Of a stretch of DNA of 64,000 nt, positions 1 through 8,218 are shown in pieces. A program made the translations under genes and the position numbers. Every line of letters begins with the position of its first letter. Position 1 is the first letter of the stretch. The notes under the pieces are model-generated. The model made no database searches. It had not been told where the DNA came from and worked only from the letters and a program-made list of their open reading frames with translations. Source of the stretch: Streptomyces pilosus (lineage in GTDB: Bacteria; Actinomycetota; Actinomycetes; Streptomycetales; Streptomycetaceae); assembly GCF_014649835.1 (NCBI RefSeq), contig NZ_BMTU01000011.1:1-64000 (forward strand), given 5' to 3'.

Positions 1-90
1 GGAACGGACGCTTCCTTTGTACTCACCCTCTCGGGCTTTCCTCCGGGCGCTTCCCTTCGGTGTTTCCAACTCTACCAGCGTTTTTCCGAC
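1..90 (-). other. Probable rRNA operon leader (5' part, operon leaves the window to the left)
   Basis: Read on the minus strand, this stretch carries GGAAACACCGAAGGGAAGCG and further on GTACAAAGGAAGCGTCCGTT, which I recognise from memory as the leader between the promoters and the 16S gene of Streptomyces rRNA operons. It lies directly downstream of two minus-strand promoter-like elements with TAGAGT -10 boxes. The mature 16S gene would start beyond base 1, so no rRNA gene is contained here. Aligning the preceding sequence of the contig would settle it. Confidence 0.6.
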
Positions 91-98
91 TCCCTGAC
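69..98 (-). promoter_or_regulatory. Second promoter-like element, probably the leader-proximal rrn promoter
   Basis: A second TAGAGT -10 box on the minus strand (74-69) has a poor -35 (GTCAGG, 98-93) at 18 bases. Weak -35 boxes are known in some Streptomyces rrn promoters, so I count it as part of the same tandem array. Confidence 0.4.
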
Positions 99-205
99 CA
101 CCGTTCTGCGGACATGCAGAAAGTGACCCCGAGATAGGATCTGACAAGTTGGATTGCTGCCGGGCGAGGACCCTGTCGCGTCGCTCATCCCCAAGCAGGA
201 GTTCA

Positions 206-235
206 ACTCTACACGGGGTCGCGGACCGCGTGCAA
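206..235 (-). promoter_or_regulatory. sigma-HrdB-type promoter, probably an rrn promoter
   Basis: On the minus strand TTGCAC (235-230), an 18-base spacer and TAGAGT (211-206) form a near-consensus vegetative promoter pointing left, towards the rRNA-leader-like sequence at 90-1. Streptomyces rrn operons usually have several tandem promoters. Confidence 0.55.
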
Positions 236-249
236 ATCGATTAGGGTCT

Positions 250-279
250 GGTGGTCTAGACCTCTTGTCCAGACCGCCA
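250..279 (+). promoter_or_regulatory. dre-like operator pair (DasR-type site) upstream of crr
   Basis: TGGTCTAGACCT at 252-263 is very close to the DasR responsive element core (ACTGGTCTAGACCAGT). A second, weaker copy, TTGTCCAGACC, follows 13 bases downstream (265-275). DasR is known to control PTS genes, including crr-ptsI, in S. coelicolor. The pair lies 115-140 bases before the crr start and just upstream of the -35 of the leftward rrn-like promoter. The assignment is by motif only. Confidence 0.65.
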
Positions 280-392
280 GACCCGGAGCTGTCCCCCGTA
301 ACCGGTACGTCATATGACATACGCTGCTGAACAGTGCGCCGGAGACAGACAGTGACGGCACTCGTACAGATCCACTCCCTGGGAGGCTTCCC

Positions 393-842
393 ATGACCAC
401 CGTGACGTCCCCGCTCGCAGGACGGGCCATCGGCCTGGAGTCCGTGCCCGATCCCGTCTTCTCCGGGGCCATGGTCGGCCCGGGTACGGCGATCGACCCC
501 GTACGGGAGCCCTCCGAGGCCGTCTCCCCCGTCGACGGCGTGATCGTCTCCCTGCACCCGCACGCGTTCGTCGTCGTCGACGACAGCGGACACGGTGTGC
601 TCACCCACCTCGGCATCGACACCGTTCAGCTCAACGGCGAGGGCTTCGAGCTGCTCGTCGGCAAGGGGGACACCGTGAGGCGCGGTCAGAGCATCGTGCG
701 CTGGGACCCTGCCGCCGTCGAGGCCGCCGGCAAGTCCCCGGTGTGCCCGGTGGTGGCGCTGGAGGCCACCGCGGACGCCCTCTCCGAGCTGCGGGACAGC
801 GGCGACGTGAAGGCCGGTGACAGTCTCTTCCTCTGGAAGTGA
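393..842 (+). CDS. crr: PTS system glucose-type EIIA component
   Basis: Cytoplasmic phosphocarrier of the sugar phosphotransferase system. It takes phosphate from HPr and passes it to the EIIB domain of a sugar permease, in Streptomyces mainly for N-acetylglucosamine uptake. The 149-residue length is normal for a free-standing EIIA-Glc. The active-site region is visible as THLGIDTV with the phosphorylated histidine at H72, and the supporting histidine H57 lies in SLHPHAFVV. The ATG at 393 follows a GGGAGG ribosome binding site at 8 bases. The stop codon overlaps an upstream alternative start of ptsI, and ptsI follows within 75 bases, so the two are an operon. A DasR-type site lies upstream. 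HPr (ptsH) is not in the window. Confidence 0.95.
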   Translation: MTTVTSPLAGRAIGLESVPDPVFSGAMVGPGTAIDPVREPSEAVSPVDGVIVSLHPHAFVVVDDSGHGVLTHLGIDTVQLNGEGFELLVGKGDTVRRGQSIVRWDPAAVEAAGKSPVCPVVALEATADALSELRDSGDVKAGDSLFLWK

Positions 843-916
843 CACGCCGTCCCCGGACGGCCATGTGGACAACCAACGCGGCGGCTCCTCCCGCCGCACT
901 AGCGGAGACGGGTGAG

Positions 917-2587
917 ATGGAGACAACGCTGCGAGGCGTCGGTGTCAGTCACGGAGTGGCGATCGGCGAGGTCCGGCACATGGGTACGGCCGTGCTCGAA
1001 CCGCCGGCCAAGCAGATCCCCCCGCAGGACGCGGAGCGCGAGCAGGGCCGCGCCCGCCAGGCCGTGGAGGCCGTGGCCGCCGACCTGACAGCCCGCGGGA
1101 ACCTCGCCGGGGGCGAGGCCCAGGCGGTGCTCGAAGCACAGGCGCTGATGGCCCAGGACCCCGAGCTGATGGCCGACGTGGAACGACGGATCGCCGTCGG
1201 CAGCACGGCCGAGCGTGCCGTGTACGACGCCTTCGCCTCGTACCGCGAGCTGCTGGCGAACGCCGGGGAGTACCTGGCGGGGCGGGTGGCCGACCTCGAC
1301 GACGTGCGCAACCGCATCGTCGCCCGGCTGCTCGGGGTGCCGATGCCCGGTGTGCCGGACAGCGACGAGCCGTACGTGCTGGTGGCCCGTGATCTCGCGC
1401 CCGCGGACACCGCGCTGCTGGACCCCACCCTGGTGCTCGGCTTCGTCACCGAGGAGGGCGGGCCCACCAGTCACAGCGCCATCCTGGCCCGCGCCCTCGG
1501 CGTCCCGGCCGTCGTCGCGCTGCCGGGTGCGGGCGAACTCGCCGAAGGCACGCTCATAGCGGTCGACGGCAGCACCGGCGAGATCTTCGTCGACCCGAGC
1601 GACGAGAAGAAGGCACAGCTGGAGGCCGCCGCGGCCCAGCGCAAGGCGGCGCTCGCGGCGTCGACCGGGCCCGGCGCGACCGCCGACGGTCACAAGGTGC
1701 CGCTGCTGGCCAACATCGGCGGTCCCGCCGACGTGGCCGCGGCCGTCGAGGCGGGGGCCGAGGGCGTCGGTCTGTTCCGTACCGAGTTCCTGTTCCTGGA
1801 CGACAGCAAGAACGCCCCCACGGAGGAGAAGCAGGTCACGGCGTACCGTCAGGTGCTCGAGGCGTTCCCCGAGGGCCGGGTCGTGGTGCGCGTGCTGGAC
1901 GCGGGCGCGGACAAGCCGCTGGACTTCCTGACTCCGGCGGACGAGCCGAACCCGGCCCTGGGCGTCCGCGGTCTGCGCACCCTGCTGGACCATCCCGAGG
2001 TGCTGCGCACCCAGCTGACGGCTTTGGCCAGGGCCGCGGAGGGGCTGCCCGTGCACCTCGAGGTGATGGCCCCGATGGTGGCGGACCGTGCCGATGCCAA
2101 GGCCTTCGCGGACGCCTGCCGGGAGGCCGGGCTGCGCGCGAAGTTCGGCGCGATGGTCGAGATCCCGTCGGCGGCGCTGCGGGCTCGCTCCATCCTGCGG
2201 GAGGTGGAGTTCCTGTCGCTGGGCACGAACGACCTCGCGCAGTACACGTTCGCCGCGGACCGTCAGGTGGGTGCCGTCTCGCGGCTCCAGGACCCCTGGC
2301 AGCCCGCGCTGCTCGACCTGGTGGCGCTGTCCGCCGAGGCGGCGCGGGCCGAGGGCAGGAGCTGCGGTGTCTGCGGTGAGGCCGCCTCCGATCCGCTGCT
2401 CGCGTGTGTGCTGACCGGTCTGGGTGTCACCTCCCTCTCCATGGGTGCGGCGTCCATTCCGTATGTGCGGGCGTCGCTGGCGAAGTTCACGCTGGCGCAG
2501 TGCGAGCGGGCCGCGGCGGCGGCCCGGGCCGCCGACAGTGCCGAGGACGCCCGCAACGCCGCGCAGGCGGTGCTGTCGGGCGAGTAG
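917..2587 (+). CDS. ptsI: Phosphoenolpyruvate-protein phosphotransferase (PTS enzyme I)
   Basis: Enzyme I moves phosphate from phosphoenolpyruvate to HPr, the first step of the PTS relay. Using the ATG at 917 (preceded by GGAG at 9 bases) the protein has 556 residues, the usual enzyme I length. A GTG at 839 in the same frame would add 26 unrelated residues and has no good ribosome binding site. The N-terminal HPr-binding domain is followed by the phosphohistidine loop GGPTSHSAILARALG with H186, then the PEP-binding barrel with EGVGLFRTEFLFL, SLGTNDLAQYTFAADR and CGVCGEAASDP, the last carrying the active-site cysteine. It sits 74 bases behind crr and shares its promoter and dre region. A strong hairpin at 2607-2647 ends the operon. 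Confidence 0.96.
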   Translation: METTLRGVGVSHGVAIGEVRHMGTAVLEPPAKQIPPQDAEREQGRARQAVEAVAADLTARGNLAGGEAQAVLEAQALMAQDPELMADVERRIAVGSTAERAVYDAFASYRELLANAGEYLAGRVADLDDVRNRIVARLLGVPMPGVPDSDEPYVLVARDLAPADTALLDPTLVLGFVTEEGGPTSHSAILARALGVPAVVALPGAGELAEGTLIAVDGSTGEIFVDPSDEKKAQLEAAAAQRKAALAASTGPGATADGHKVPLLANIGGPADVAAAVEAGAEGVGLFRTEFLFLDDSKNAPTEEKQVTAYRQVLEAFPEGRVVVRVLDAGADKPLDFLTPADEPNPALGVRGLRTLLDHPEVLRTQLTALARAAEGLPVHLEVMAPMVADRADAKAFADACREAGLRAKFGAMVEIPSAALRARSILREVEFLSLGTNDLAQYTFAADRQVGAVSRLQDPWQPALLDLVALSAEAARAEGRSCGVCGEAASDPLLACVLTGLGVTSLSMGAASIPYVRASLAKFTLAQCERAAAAARAADSAEDARNAAQAVLSGE

Positions 2588-2606
2588 CCGGCCGCGGCCC
2601 GCTGTC

Positions 2607-2647
2607 CCGGAGGGGGCGACCCACCCGAGGTGGGGCGCCCCCTCCGG
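2607..2647. terminator. Hairpin terminator between ptsI and the convergent gene
   Basis: CCGGAGGGGGCG (2607-2618) pairs perfectly with CGCCCCCTCCGG (2636-2647). The interior ACCCACCCGAGGTGGGG adds another short stem. It lies 20 bases after ptsI and 11 bases after the end of the opposing gene, so it can serve both. Confidence 0.8.
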
Positions 2648-2657
2648 TGTGTCGGGC

Positions 2658-3551
2658 TCAGTGGCGGTGGGCCCCGCCGGGGCCGTCCTCCTCCCCCAGG
2701 TCGGGGGCCTCGCAGTAGTCGACGTCGGACTCCGGGGCGATGAGGTCCCCGGACTCGGCGTCGGTGCAGTAGGCGTCGAAGACCTCTCCGGCCGTGAGGG
2801 CCTCCAGACGGTGGGCGCGCAGGCGCCAGCCGTGGACCCGGTCGGGGACGCCGGGCCTGCTGATCCGCATGACCAGGCCGCCGGGGCCGGCGGTGGCGAG
2901 GCCGACGGCCAGGACGGCGGTGAACTCGAGGCCCTCGGACTCGTCGGCTTCCGTGCGGCCGGTGGTGTCGTCGGTGTGCAGGGCCGCGACGAGGGTCTCG
3001 GGCGGCCCGGAGACGCTGCACACGAGGTGGCGTTCGCCGGGCGGCGCCGTGTCCAGGATGCGCGCGAGGAGGTGGGAGGCGCGGGCGAAGGCGGCGCGGC
3101 CCAGGTCCTCACCGCAGGAGGCGCAGGGTCCGAGACGGGCGAGGAGCGTGGCCGCGTACTCCCAGGTGGCCTGGCGGACGGCCTCGTCGACGAGGGTGGG
3201 CAGGAGGTCGGCCAGCGGCCGGCCGTCGTAGGGGACGGCCGGTCCGGTGGTGGCGAGGGCGGCCGCGAACCGGGAGCGGCTGGTGTGGCTGTCGGGGTCC
3301 AGGCCCGTGCTCGCGCAGAACTCCGCGTAGTCCGCGGGGTCGAAGAGGGTGACGGTGGTGTGGCTGCCCTGCCGTGCGCGTGTCCTGAGGAGGGCCTCCA
3401 GGTGTTCGAGGTAGGTGGTGTGGTCGTCGAAGGCGAAGCTGGTGTAGCGCCGCATGGCGCGGAAGTCGTGTTCGTCGGTCAGCACGCCGATGGTGGCGGC
3501 GATCTCCCGGCGCAGGTCGCGTCGCAGGGTGCGGTGGTCGGTGTACGTCAT
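2658..3551 (-). CDS. Conserved protein of unknown function
   Basis: 297 residues from the ATG at 3551, which has GGGGGAG two bases upstream. An upstream GTG at 3608 would add 19 residues without a ribosome binding site. No membrane segment or signal peptide is visible. The protein begins with a basic helix (TYTDHRTLRRDLRREIAA), then a mixed alpha/beta region. A CxxC pair (GPCASCGEDL, middle of the protein) could bind metal but has no partner pair. The C-terminus is acidic and ends in HRH. I do not recognise a catalytic motif. A homologue sits next to ptsI in other Streptomyces as far as I recall, but the protein lies on the opposite strand and shares only the terminator, so no PTS role is implied. 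Confidence 0.75.
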   Translation of the reverse strand: MTYTDHRTLRRDLRREIAATIGVLTDEHDFRAMRRYTSFAFDDHTTYLEHLEALLRTRARQGSHTTVTLFDPADYAEFCASTGLDPDSHTSRSRFAAALATTGPAVPYDGRPLADLLPTLVDEAVRQATWEYAATLLARLGPCASCGEDLGRAAFARASHLLARILDTAPPGERHLVCSVSGPPETLVAALHTDDTTGRTEADESEGLEFTAVLAVGLATAGPGGLVMRISRPGVPDRVHGWRLRAHRLEALTAGEVFDAYCTDAESGDLIAPESDVDYCEAPDLGEEDGPGGAHRH

Positions 3552-3660
3552 GTCTCCCCCTCGGACAGTCGCTCGATGCTCACTCAACGTAACCGGCGGC
3601 ACTGACAACGGGTCGGCGGGAGGTGGGGGGCGGGCCCGGAGGCCCGCCTGTCCGGGACGT

Positions 3661-5628
3661 TCAGCCGCGCTTGCGGGCGAGCTCTTCGTAGAAGGCGAGG
3701 AGGCCGAGGTCGTCGATGGAGCCGGGGTTGACCGCCTTGTCCAGGGGGGTGCCCTGGAGGAGGCGCTTGACGGGGACCTCGATGCGTTTGCCGGTGAGGG
3801 TGTGCGGGACTCCGGGCACCTCGATGACCTCGTCGGGGACGTGGCGCGGGGAGAGCTGTTCGCGGATGGTCCGTTTGATGCGGTTCAGGAGGTCGTCGTC
3901 CAGGGTGGCGCCGGGGGCGAGGTGGACGAAGAGGGGCATCCAGTAGCCGCCGTCGGGCTGTTCGACGCCGATGACGAGGGACTCCCTGATCTCGGGGAGG
4001 CGTTCCACGGCCTCGTAGATGTCGGCCGAGCCCATGCGGACACCCTGGCGGTTGAGCGTGGAGTCGGAACGGCCGTGGATGACGACCGATCCCCTCGAGG
4101 TGATGGTGATCCAGTCGCCGTGGCGCCAGACGCCGGGGTAGGTGTCGAAGTAGCTGTCGTGGTAGCGGCTGCCGTCGGGGTCGTTCCAGAAGTGGATCGG
4201 CATGGACGGCATCGGGTTGGTGACGACGAGCTCGCCGACCTCGTCGGTCAGGGGCTTCCCGCCGGGGTCCCAGGACTGCAGGTCGGTGCCCAGGCCGGGG
4301 GCCTGGAGCTCGCCGACGTGGACGGGCAGGGTGGGTACGGCTCCGGCGAAGCAGGAGCACACGTCCGTGCCGCCGCTGACGGAGGCGATCCACAGGTCGT
4401 CGCGGACCTCGTCGTGCAGCCAGCGGAAGCCGTCGGGGGGCAGGGGCGATCCGGTGGTCGCGACGCAGCCGACCGCGGAGAGGTCGAAGTCCCGGGCGGG
4501 GTGCACGCCGGCCTTGCGGCAGGCCATGACGTACGCGGCGGAGGTGCCGTAGAGGGTCGCTCCGGTGCGTTCCGCGATGCGCCACTGGGCGCCCGTGTCG
4601 GGGTAGCCCGGGCTGCCGTCGTACAGGACGATCGTCGTTCCGGTCAGGAGGCCGGAGACGAGGAAGTTCCACATCATCCAGCCGGTCGAGGTGTACCAGA
4701 AGAAGCGGTCCTCGGGGCCCAGGTCGCAGTGGAGTCCGAGTTGCTTGAGGTGTTCGACGAGGATGCCGCCCTGGGACTGGACGATCGCCTTGGGCAGTCC
4801 GGTGGTGCCGGAGGAGTAGAGCACCCACAGCGGGTGGTCGAAGGGGACCTGCTCGAAGACCGGTTCGGTGTCCGCGGAGGTGAGGGCCGACCAGTCGAGG
4901 GCTCCGTCCGGGGCCTCGGTGCCGAGCAGGGGGATGTGCACGACGGCGCGGAGGGTCGGCAGTTCGCGGCGGAGTTCGGCGACCACGTCGCGGCGGTCGT
5001 GTTCCCTGCCGCCGTAACGGTAGCCGTCGACGGTGAACAGCACGACGGGTTCGACCTGCTGGAAGCGGTCGAGGACGCTGCGGGCGCCGAAGTCGGGGGC
5101 GCAGGACGTCCAGACGCCGCCCACGGCGGCGGTGGCGAGGAGGGCGACGACCGCCTGCGGGACGTTCGGCAGGTAGCCGCTGACCCGGTCGCCGGGCCGG
5201 ACGCCGAGGGTGCGCAGCTCGGCGGCGAGGGAGCCGACCTGGCGGCGCAGCTCGGCCCAGGTGACGGGGCTCGGGTCGTGGGTCTCGTCCACGTACAGCA
5301 GAGCGGGTTCGTCCGCGCGGGAGCCGGCGGCCCGCAGGGCGTGCTCGGCGTAGTTCAGGGTCGCTCCGGGGAACCACTGGGCGCCGGGCATGGAGCGGTC
5401 GCCCAGGACGCGTGCGTACGGCGTCGAGAAGCGGACGTCGAACCACTCCGTGACGGCTTTCCAGAAGGTTTCCAGCTCGTCGACGGACCATCGGTGCAGT
5501 GCCGCGTAGCCGCCTTCGGCGGGCGCGTCGTGGTGTTCGGCGGCCCATGCCTGGAACGCGGTGATCCGTGCTCGGGCGATACGTTCCGGATCCGGCTGCC
5601 AGAGCGGCTGGGGGTTCTCGGTCGACAT
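3661..5628 (-). CDS. Acetoacetyl-CoA synthetase (acetoacetate-CoA ligase)
   Basis: Activates acetoacetate to acetoacetyl-CoA with ATP, passing through an acyl-adenylate; it feeds leucine/ketone-body carbon and polyhydroxybutyrate precursors into central metabolism. The 655-residue length is typical for acetoacetate ligases and longer than acyl-CoA ligases. Visible ANL-superfamily motifs are YSSGTTGLPKAIVQSQGG (P-loop, middle), SGGTDVCSCFAG (A5-like), and GRSDSTLNRQGVRMGSADIY with the hinge. The C-terminal GKRIEVPVKRLLQG contains the adenylation lysine. The N-terminal PQPLWQPDPERI and WFPGATLNYAEH are characteristic of this subfamily. The start at 5628 has GGGAG five bases upstream. It is divergent from the GH31-like gene. 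Confidence 0.92.
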   Translation of the reverse strand: MSTENPQPLWQPDPERIARARITAFQAWAAEHHDAPAEGGYAALHRWSVDELETFWKAVTEWFDVRFSTPYARVLGDRSMPGAQWFPGATLNYAEHALRAAGSRADEPALLYVDETHDPSPVTWAELRRQVGSLAAELRTLGVRPGDRVSGYLPNVPQAVVALLATAAVGGVWTSCAPDFGARSVLDRFQQVEPVVLFTVDGYRYGGREHDRRDVVAELRRELPTLRAVVHIPLLGTEAPDGALDWSALTSADTEPVFEQVPFDHPLWVLYSSGTTGLPKAIVQSQGGILVEHLKQLGLHCDLGPEDRFFWYTSTGWMMWNFLVSGLLTGTTIVLYDGSPGYPDTGAQWRIAERTGATLYGTSAAYVMACRKAGVHPARDFDLSAVGCVATTGSPLPPDGFRWLHDEVRDDLWIASVSGGTDVCSCFAGAVPTLPVHVGELQAPGLGTDLQSWDPGGKPLTDEVGELVVTNPMPSMPIHFWNDPDGSRYHDSYFDTYPGVWRHGDWITITSRGSVVIHGRSDSTLNRQGVRMGSADIYEAVERLPEIRESLVIGVEQPDGGYWMPLFVHLAPGATLDDDLLNRIKRTIREQLSPRHVPDEVIEVPGVPHTLTGKRIEVPVKRLLQGTPLDKAVNPGSIDDLGLLAFYEELARKRG

Positions 5629-5839
5629 GGGGGCTCCCGGACTGTGCGCGTCGTGTGCGTCCTCCGCGCACGGGCTGGGGTGTGCGCGTGACGCGGCTGA
5701 CAGGGACGATGCCATGTGATCGACTTCCGCACCAGGGTGTCCCCCACACAGTCCGTGTCGTGAAGATGTGGTCCGATCATGGGTGAACGGGAGTTGAACG
5801 ACGCCCTCGCCGGGCGTGAGCGATGACAGGGTGAGCACC
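5629..5839. promoter_or_regulatory. Divergent promoter region, acetoacetyl-CoA synthetase / GH31-like gene
   Basis: The 211 bases between two divergent starts must hold both promoters. I could not assign convincing -35/-10 pairs. A small inverted repeat, ACGCCC-TCGCC-GGGCGT, lies about 25-40 bases before the GH31-like start, and the AGGGTGAG ribosome binding site for that gene is at the right edge. Confidence 0.4.
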
Positions 5840-8218
5840 ATGGACGGTCGTGACCTGGTGCGTTCGGTGAGGTGGGTCGGTTCGGCGGGGGCGGCTCAGG
5901 GGTTGCGGACCGTACGGGCGGCGTGGCGCAGGTGGCGGGCGGACGCCGGGGGGCTGCCGGCGCGGGGGCCGGTGCGGGCGCGGGTGCCCGGGGCCGTGCG
6001 GGAGGTGGAGCCGGGGCCCGGCGGGGGCCTGATCCGGTTCAGCCGTTCGGAGCTGCGGATCCTCGTCGCGGTGAACGGGGCCGTCTTCTGGGGCTGGGAC
6101 GGCGCGGCTCCCGAACCGTCGTACGCGCTGGCGGGCCGCTGTCCCGATCCGGATCCGCGGGCCGTGCTGGAGCCGCACAAGGACGGTGGCTGGCGGGTGG
6201 TCGCCGAGCGGGTGACGGTCGTGGTCTCGCGGCTCGGCGCGGTGGAGGTGCTCACCCCGGGAGGAGTGGCGCTGCGGCGGGATCTGCCGCCGCGCTGGTG
6301 GGAGCCGGCCGGCGGTGGCCCGGCCGGGTGGATGCTGCGGTCGGAGGTGCCGGCGGACGCCCGGTTCTTCGGTCTCGGGGGCCGTGTGCCGGGTCCCCGG
6401 CTGCGGGACGGCGGGTACCGGCTGTGGAACACCGGGCACGGTCGTGGCCCGGGACGTGCCGGTGATCCGTGGTCCGTCACCATGCCGGCGCAGGTGGTGG
6501 TGGCCGACGCGGGCACCCATCTGGTGTTCCACGACAACACCTGGGACGGCACGGTGACGCTGCGGGAGGGCGAGGAGGGGGACGGTTCCGGGCACGACCT
6601 GGCCGGGACGAGCGAGCTGAGGATGGACGGCGGCCCGCTGCGGTGCTGGGTGATGGTGGGTACTCCCGCGCGGGTGCTGCTGACCTGGGCGTCGCTCACC
6701 GGCGCGCCGGCGCTGCCACCGGCCTGGGCGCTCGGTCATCAGCACGCCGTGTGGGGCGGTGGAGGTGAGGAGGAGGTGCGCCGGGTGGTGGCGGGCCACC
6801 GGGAGCACGGGCTGCCGCTGGACGCCGTGCACCTCGGCGCCGGCCACCTCGCCTCCCGGGAGGTGTTCACCGTCGACGCGGAGCTCTTCCCGAAGCTGCC
6901 GGACCTCACGGAGGAGCTGCGGCGCGAGGGGATCGGGCTGGTATCGGTCGTCGCTCCCGGTGTCGGGGAGGTGCCCGGCGGCCCGGTGTCCGGGAGCGGG
7001 GTGGCGGGTGACGTCTACGTGCGGGACGCCTCCGGGGAGGTGGTGCGCGGTGTCTCGTGGTCCGGGGAGGCGGTGTATCCGGACTTCACCCGCGCGCGGG
7101 TGCGTGAGTGGTGGGGCGGGTTGTGCGCGGAGGGGCGGGCGCGGGGGTTCGCGGGCTTCTGGCACGCCCTGGACGAACCGACGTCGTTCGCGGCCTTCGG
7201 GGAGCAGACGCTGCCGCGGTCGGCCCGGCACGCGCTGGACGGGAGGGGCGGTGATCACCGCGAGGCGCACAACGTGTACGGCCTGTGCATGGCGCGGGCC
7301 GCGTACGAGGGTCTGCGCGCACACCTGCCCGGGGAGCGCCCGTTCGTGCTGGCGGGCTCCGGGTGGGCCGGTGCGCAGCGGTACGGAGGAGTCCGGTCGG
7401 GCGGGGCGGAGGAGGGCTGGCGGGGGTTGCGCGCGTCACTGGCGCTGGTGCTGGGGCTGGGGCTGTGCGGGGTGCCGTACTCGGGCACGGACGTCGGTCT
7501 CGGCGACGGGACGCGGTCGCCGGAGCTGTTCCTGCGCCGGCTCCAGCTGGGGGCGTACCTGCCGTTGTTCCGCACGTGCGCCGGCCCGGGTTCGGTGGGC
7601 GGGGGGCCGTGGGAGTCGGGGGCGGAGGTCCTGGGACAGGTGCGCGGGGTGCTCGTGGAACGCCGGCGGCTGCTGCCGTACTTCGTGACGCTGGCGCATC
7701 TGGCCCGGCGTACCGGGGCGCCCTGTGTGCGGCCGTTGTGGTGGGCGGCGCCGGAGGACCGCGCGCTGCGTGACTGCGAGGACGCGTTCCTGCTCGGCGA
7801 CGGTCTGCTGGTGGCGCCGGTGCTCGGTCCCGGGGTGGAGCGGCGGGCCGTCCGGCTGCCGCGCGGGCGGTGGTACGACACGGCGACGGGCCGGGCGTAC
7901 GAGGGTCCGTCTAGCGTGCAGGCCGAGGCGCCCCCGGGCCGGATCCCGGTGTTCGCCCGGGCGGGGGCGGTTCTCCCGGTGCGGGGGGACGACGGCGGTA
8001 CGGAGCTCGAGGTGTGGGCACCCGCCCGGGGTCGGACCGGGGGCGGGCTGTTCGTGCCGGACGCCGGTGACGGGTGGGAGGAGCCGGAGATCGAGCGGTA
8101 CGCGGTCCGCTGGTCGGGCGGGCGGGTCGTGGTCGAGCGGGAGGGCGGGGACGGTGCCGGCGGGCCCGGCCGGCCGGTGCGGGTGCGCGGGCTGGGGTCC
8201 GGCGGGGGTCAGATGTAG
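5840..8218 (+). CDS. Glycoside hydrolase family 31-like protein, catalytic aspartates missing
   Basis: 792 residues from the ATG at 5840 (AGGGTGAG upstream). The GH31 fold is supported by an N-terminal beta-rich domain with FFGLGGRVPGP, the helix-strand pattern HREHGLPLDAVHLGAG, the segment PFVLAGSGWAGAQRYGG, and GTDVGLGDGTRSPELFLRRL followed by LGAYLPLFRTCA, plus a C-terminal beta domain (VPVRGDDG region). Active GH31 enzymes carry their nucleophile in W-x-D-M-N-E-P and their acid/base in W-x-G-D. Here the first reads W441-H-A443-L-D-E-P and the second R519-S-G-G522, so both aspartates are replaced. I therefore expect no classical alpha-glucosidase or alpha-xylosidase activity. No signal peptide is seen, so it is probably cytoplasmic. 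It overlaps the convergent NUDIX gene by 10 bases. Confidence 0.85.
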   Translation: MDGRDLVRSVRWVGSAGAAQGLRTVRAAWRRWRADAGGLPARGPVRARVPGAVREVEPGPGGGLIRFSRSELRILVAVNGAVFWGWDGAAPEPSYALAGRCPDPDPRAVLEPHKDGGWRVVAERVTVVVSRLGAVEVLTPGGVALRRDLPPRWWEPAGGGPAGWMLRSEVPADARFFGLGGRVPGPRLRDGGYRLWNTGHGRGPGRAGDPWSVTMPAQVVVADAGTHLVFHDNTWDGTVTLREGEEGDGSGHDLAGTSELRMDGGPLRCWVMVGTPARVLLTWASLTGAPALPPAWALGHQHAVWGGGGEEEVRRVVAGHREHGLPLDAVHLGAGHLASREVFTVDAELFPKLPDLTEELRREGIGLVSVVAPGVGEVPGGPVSGSGVAGDVYVRDASGEVVRGVSWSGEAVYPDFTRARVREWWGGLCAEGRARGFAGFWHALDEPTSFAAFGEQTLPRSARHALDGRGGDHREAHNVYGLCMARAAYEGLRAHLPGERPFVLAGSGWAGAQRYGGVRSGGAEEGWRGLRASLALVLGLGLCGVPYSGTDVGLGDGTRSPELFLRRLQLGAYLPLFRTCAGPGSVGGGPWESGAEVLGQVRGVLVERRRLLPYFVTLAHLARRTGAPCVRPLWWAAPEDRALRDCEDAFLLGDGLLVAPVLGPGVERRAVRLPRGRWYDTATGRAYEGPSSVQAEAPPGRIPVFARAGAVLPVRGDDGGTELEVWAPARGRTGGGLFVPDAGDGWEEPEIERYAVRWSGGRVVVEREGGDGAGGPGRPVRVRGLGSGGGQM

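Noticed and set aside
3584..5841. Long alternative frames and N-terminal extensions over the acetoacetyl-CoA synthetase gene
   Set aside because: They are arginine/proline-rich shadow translations; the extension upstream of 5628 lacks family similarity and a ribosome binding site.
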